Part shown: in pieces, positions 7,472 through 9,569 of the stretch
Position numbering within the stretch: the stretch's first letter is position 1
How the letters are laid out: each line of letters begins with the position of its first letter
Assembly: GCA_964601515.1 (NCBI GenBank)
Contig: CAZRNU010000117.1
Coordinates: forward strand, 1 to 9,569
From: PWND01 sp964601515
Lineage (GTDB): Bacteria > Bacteroidota > Bacteroidia > Bacteroidales > UBA7960
Direction: 5' to 3'
DNA: 9,569 nt
Translations under genes and position numbers: made by a program
The notes under the pieces: model-generated
Seen by the model: only the letters and a program-made list of their open reading frames with translations
Told to the model about the DNA's origin: nothing
Databases searched by the model: none

Positions 7472-7567
7472 GGAGCAAATTAGGAAATTGGTGGAATGGG
7501 AAAATAGTTAATGAGTGATTTCTTTACATATTTGAAACTTAATTATAACTGAAATTTTTAACAACAT

Positions 7568-7710
7568 GTGTTACAAGGATTTTCAGAGTGGTACCTAAGA
7601 ATCATTCAAGGGGATTATAATATTAATGACATAACGAAATTTAACCTTAAAAAGAAAGGATTATTAAAATTACAAACCCTCAAACAGGTATTGAAATTGA
7701 GATTGCTGAT
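7568..7710 (+). other. Possible frameshifted N-terminal part of the DUF1566-like gene
   Basis: Between the ATPase gene and the GTG at 7711 there are two coding-like pieces in different frames. From GTG 7568 one frame reads MLQGFSEWYLRIIQGDYNI and on to NLKKKG near 7660. The frame of the downstream gene is open from 7651 and reads IIKITNPQTGIEIEIADV before the GTG, which looks like real protein. A single lost base near 7660 would join them as NLKKKG-IIKITNPQTG. There is no ATG, GTG or TTG in the downstream frame between the stop at 7648 and GTG 7711, only ATT codons. A near-match promoter box CATATTTG lies at 7527-7534. Confidence 0.4.
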
Positions 7711-8511
7711 GTGTCTTTTGAAAAAAAAACGACATGGGCTCAAGCAGAAGTAGACTGTGAAATATTATGTACATTTTTAGGAGATGGATGGAGGCTTCCA
7801 ACCATGGAAGAGTTAGAATTAATTTGTGAAATATTACACAATAATAATCTGGGAGATTTTCAGGAATTGATAGGTTATTGGAGTAGTAAGGAGCATGATA
7901 AATCAAAGGCATGGATTTATGTTTTTGTTGATGGATTCTCAACTATCTCAGATAAAACCGACAACCGTTTTCTACGTCCTGTTAGAACAGTCAACGAGTC
8001 TTCTTCGTCCAATCTTTCTGAGTCTTCTCTGAAGCAAGAACCCAAAAAACTTACAGATAAAGAACTTGTTAGTAAAGCAGTAGAAATCATGAAAAATGCT
8101 GTAAGTCAAAATTTCAATGGTAAAATGTTTGAAGATTGGATGATAAAAAGATTTGAATTAAAAATTGAAAATGATAAAGAATCCAGCTGTCCCCATTATA
8201 TGATTTTTGAAGACTATAACATGGTTGAAGCACATCAAGCTAATGACTTATGTTCATTTTTTACTGAAACCATAGATAATGCTTGGAATGAATTTATGTG
8301 GGATGTTGAGCTTGAATATAATGAAGATGATGATGAATATGAAGAGGAATATCAAAGACATTATGGCTCTTATATTGGTGTTTTAGACTTTTGGGAAATG
8401 AAATACTTTAGAATTAATGGATTTGGTGATTGTTATGATTATGACGCTGAGGATTTAAAAGAAGACGACCCAGATTGGAGCGAAGACTGGTTTATAAAAG
8501 ATAATAGCTAG
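7711..8511 (+). CDS. Two-domain protein: DUF1566-like N terminus, unknown acidic C terminus
   Basis: From GTG 7711 the product has 266 residues. Residues 8-94 form a DUF1566-like (Lcl C-terminal, C-lectin-like fold) domain: TWAQAEVDCEIL, then GDGWRLPTMEEL at 24-35, YWSSKE at 56-61, AWIYVFVDG at 67-75 and FLRPVRTV at 87-94. A serine-rich linker (96-108) leads to residues 110-266, which I do not recognise. That part is predicted helical then strongly acidic (NEDDDEYEEEYQRHYG near 204-219) with many Trp and Tyr (DFWEMKYFRING, DPDWSEDWF). There is no signal peptide from this start, so the protein looks cytoplasmic, whereas many DUF1566 proteins are exported. The N terminus is uncertain because about 20 coding-like codons precede the GTG without a normal start. 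Stop is TAG. The DUF1566 call is fairly sure; the role is unknown. Confidence 0.85.
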   Translation: MSFEKKTTWAQAEVDCEILCTFLGDGWRLPTMEELELICEILHNNNLGDFQELIGYWSSKEHDKSKAWIYVFVDGFSTISDKTDNRFLRPVRTVNESSSSNLSESSLKQEPKKLTDKELVSKAVEIMKNAVSQNFNGKMFEDWMIKRFELKIENDKESSCPHYMIFEDYNMVEAHQANDLCSFFTETIDNAWNEFMWDVELEYNEDDDEYEEEYQRHYGSYIGVLDFWEMKYFRINGFGDCYDYDAEDLKEDDPDWSEDWFIKDNS

Positions 8512-8540
8512 GTGCTTATAATCAGCTTTTTAGACTCATG

Positions 8541-8554
8541 TCCCCTGAAGGGGA
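8541..8554. repeat. Short palindrome TCCCC-TGAA-GGGGA
   Basis: A 5-bp stem with a TGAA loop, 30 bases after the stop of the DUF1566-like gene. It has no T-run behind it, so it is not a typical intrinsic terminator. Confidence 0.6.
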
Positions 8555-8657
8555 GTGAAATCAATAATGTAAGTTGCGCAAGCTCCCTTAGGGTTGGGGG
8601 TAAATGCGCAAGTGATTAAAAACCAAACAGCCTTCAGATTTTTGCCGCTTAACCACC

Positions 8658-8810
8658 GGATCTCTCACTCCACTTTGTTTCTTTCGAGCTGACCTGCGGA
8701 AAAGATTGATAATAAAGGGCATCAGGGGGCAGACCTGCGCCTGCCCCCTGATGCCCTTGCTCTTTTTAATAGAACTTTGGTCATCCCGAGCCGCAAGGCC
8801 AGGGAGCTGG
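8658..8810. repeat. Candidate REP-like composite element with inverted outer arms
   Basis: The left arm (GGATCTCTCACTCC... TTTCGAGCTGACC, 8658-8694) and the right arm (GGTCATCCCGAGCC...CAGGGAGCTGG, 8779-8810) are degenerate inverted versions of each other: both contain the CTCGGGATGACC-like and AGATCTC-like blocks in opposite orientation. They resemble the spacer repeat of the type GTCATCCCGAG...GGGATCT known from many Bacteroidota genomes. They enclose the long perfect hairpin. Confidence 0.5.
8715..8758. terminator. 18-bp perfect inverted repeat with 8-base loop; possible intrinsic terminator
   Basis: AAGGGCATCAGGGGGCAG at 8715-8732 is perfectly complementary to CTGCCCCCTGATGCCCTT at 8741-8758; the loop is ACCTGCGC. 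The outer AAAAGA (8699-8704) and TCTTTT (8761-8766) can extend the structure. A run of five T follows within nine bases, so termination of the upstream gene is possible, but the stem is longer and more GC-rich than usual and may be a mobile palindromic repeat. Confidence 0.65.
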
Positions 8811-8998
8811 CAAATAACAGGAAAGGCTTGGTAATACCTCGTACAAACTTACTTGAATGCCACGAAATATTCCGAATGCGGAAGAAAGATTAGCCAAAAA
8901 GTACTTAAACCCCACCACCTTATTTAAACCCATTCCAAATTACCCCCCCCCTGTTAAAAAATCAGTAAAAACCCTTAAATATTCCAAATATTTATATA

Positions 8999-9006
8999 TA
9001 TATTTG
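8999..9006 (+). promoter_or_regulatory. -7 promoter box TATATTTG for the small membrane protein gene
   Basis: TATATTTG matches TAnnTTTG and lies 20 bases before ATG 9027. No clear -33 TTTG is seen at the usual distance. It supports ATG 9027 as the start and argues that the open frame crossing it from 8857 is not a gene. Confidence 0.6.
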
Positions 9007-9026
9007 GCAACAAAAAAACACACTAA

Positions 9027-9425
9027 ATGGCAGATAAAACCACCCAATGGAAACATATTGGCTACGTAGCAGCAGGTTTACTGGTGTTTTTTGTTGTAAT
9101 ATACTTCCTTATTTCATACCCGGAGCGCAGAGCCTTTAATGCAGAAAAAGAAAGATTGGAGAGGGTGGAGCAGCAGGTGATTGATGCTATAACTGCGAAA
9201 AACAATGAGCTTGCAAAAGCACTAATAATACAATTGCGGTGGCAATACGAACCACGCAGCGCAGGCGGAATAGGCGAAGCTGACAAGCTAAGACAAACAT
9301 GGCGCAACAAACGTGCAGAATATCTCAGGGTGATTGGTGAAGACCCTGAAGAATTTATAATTGACGAAAATGAAACCGGAAGCAAAGGACTAAGAGAGCA
9401 GTGGAGAGAGTTTATTGGGGAATAG
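9027..9425 (+). CDS. Small single-pass membrane protein of unknown function
   Basis: The 132-residue product has a short N-terminal tail, one hydrophobic helix at about 11-30 (IGYVAAGLLVFFVVIYFLIS) and then a charged helical region (RAFNAEKERLERVEQQVIDA and onward) that could form a coiled coil. The rest is hydrophilic with the Trp- and Arg-rich pieces LIIQLRWQYEP and REQWREFIGE. It is probably anchored in the inner membrane with the C-terminal part in the cytoplasm or periplasm; the sequence does not decide which. I do not recognise a family. The start is supported by the promoter box 20 bases upstream. The TAG stop is followed in the same frame by 39 more coding-like codons, so the gene may be interrupted or originally longer. 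Confidence 0.75.
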   Translation: MADKTTQWKHIGYVAAGLLVFFVVIYFLISYPERRAFNAEKERLERVEQQVIDAITAKNNELAKALIIQLRWQYEPRSAGGIGEADKLRQTWRNKRAEYLRVIGEDPEEFIIDENETGSKGLREQWREFIGE

Positions 9426-9545
9426 GATGAAGATTATTTAAGTTTCTATGCTAAGTATTGGGCTGACAATATTAGTTCTTTAAATAGAAGTTTGGTTGAA
9501 TTTGAAAAAGAACAACCCGGCAGCGTTAGCTGTAGCCATAAATAA
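9426..9545 (+). pseudogene. In-frame coding-like continuation after TAG of the membrane protein gene
   Basis: Directly behind the TAG the same frame stays open for 39 codons to TAA at 9543-9545 and reads DEDYLSFYAKYWADNISSLN and on through NRSLVEFEKEQP. The composition is protein-like with no ATG, GTG or TTG near its beginning. It could be the real C terminus cut off by a nonsense change or assembly error, or a remnant of a separate gene. Its last ten codons coincide with a small GGCAGC...GCTGTAGCC palindrome. Confidence 0.4.
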
Positions 9546-9555
9546 ACCGAATAAA

Positions 9556-9569
9556 ATGACAGACTCAGA
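9556..9569 (+). CDS. Possible start of next gene (window edge)
   Basis: ATG ACA GAC TCA begins at 9556 after an A-rich leader (GAATAAAATG). Only four codons are visible, so this is only a candidate start. Confidence 0.2.

Larger units (their letters stand above)
8512..8998. other. Gene-free spacer rich in short palindromes
   Basis: I see no convincing gene here. The stretch is locally more GC-rich than its surroundings and holds a TCCCC-TGAA-GGGGA hairpin (8541-8554), two direct copies of TGCGCAAG (8575-8582 and 8605-8612), two direct copies of GACCTGCG (8691-8698 and 8732-8739), a long perfect hairpin, two degenerate inverted arms around it, and a run of nine C at 8943-8951. A 70-codon open frame at 8857-9069 is not credible. 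Confidence 0.7.

Noticed and set aside
7670..7942. Minus-strand 90-codon open frame
   Set aside because: It is antisense to the conserved DUF1566-like domain.
8857..9069. 70-codon open frame on the plus strand
   Set aside because: It contains the C9 tract, is crossed by the TATATTTG promoter box of the next gene, overlaps that gene's start and has unconvincing composition.
9062..9385. Minus-strand 107-codon open frame
   Set aside because: It is a shadow of the small membrane protein gene, which has a promoter and a proper membrane segment.
9423..9425. TAG recoded as an amino acid genome-wide
   Set aside because: TAG also ends the ankyrin and DUF1566-like genes; the sequence after the latter stop does not look like protein.
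1..9569. CRISPR array, tRNA, rRNA, integrase or transposase
   Set aside because: I found no regularly spaced direct repeats of CRISPR size, no cloverleaf-like sequence, no rRNA-like conserved stretch and no recombinase or transposase motifs.

Overview
This is an AT-rich, gene-dense bacterial window, most likely from a member of the Bacteroidota. The evidence is three good matches to the Bacteroidota -7 promoter box TAnnTTTG placed just upstream of starts, no convincing Shine-Dalgarno sequences, a long-form RecQ with its zinc-binding motif near the C terminus, a lipoprotein of a type common in Bacteroidales, a DUF1566-type protein, and short GC-rich palindromes in the spacers. A run of exactly 100 N bases (4377-4476) marks a scaffold gap, so this is a draft or metagenome assembly and the two sides of the gap may not be truly adjacent.

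Left block (1-4376): a RecQ helicase gene on the minus strand runs off the left edge and starts with TTG at 1656. Divergent from it is a secreted protein with about eight ankyrin-type repeats followed by a predicted outer-membrane beta-barrel-like domain. After a spacer made of two different 7-bp tandem repeat arrays comes an ICMT/PEMT-like membrane methyltransferase, which overlaps by 17 bases the start of a lipoprotein gene that is cut by the gap. The last two are probably one transcript.

Middle block (4477-7471): a 9-bp tandem repeat abuts the gap, followed by a small hairpin. Then come a minus-strand unknown protein whose last residues (DDGLPF) resemble the C-terminal tip of single-stranded DNA-binding protein, a divergent small basic unknown protein, and an AAA ATPase of the AAA_14/DUF4143 type with a clear promoter immediately before its ATG.

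Right block (7472-9569): a two-domain protein with an N-terminal DUF1566-like domain and an acidic C-terminal domain I do not recognise; its true start is unclear and may be frameshifted. Next is a gene-free stretch of about 500 bases with several short palindromes, including an 18-bp perfect inverted repeat. Then come a small single-pass membrane protein with a promoter, and in-frame coding-like sequence beyond its TAG stop.

I do not see a recognisable defence system, CRISPR array, integrase, transposase or RNA gene. The points most worth a second look are the ankyrin/beta-barrel fusion, the SSB-like tail on an unknown protein, the stop-interrupted gene at the right end, and the palindromic spacer at 8541-8810. 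Nothing in the sequence proves that the genes form one system.
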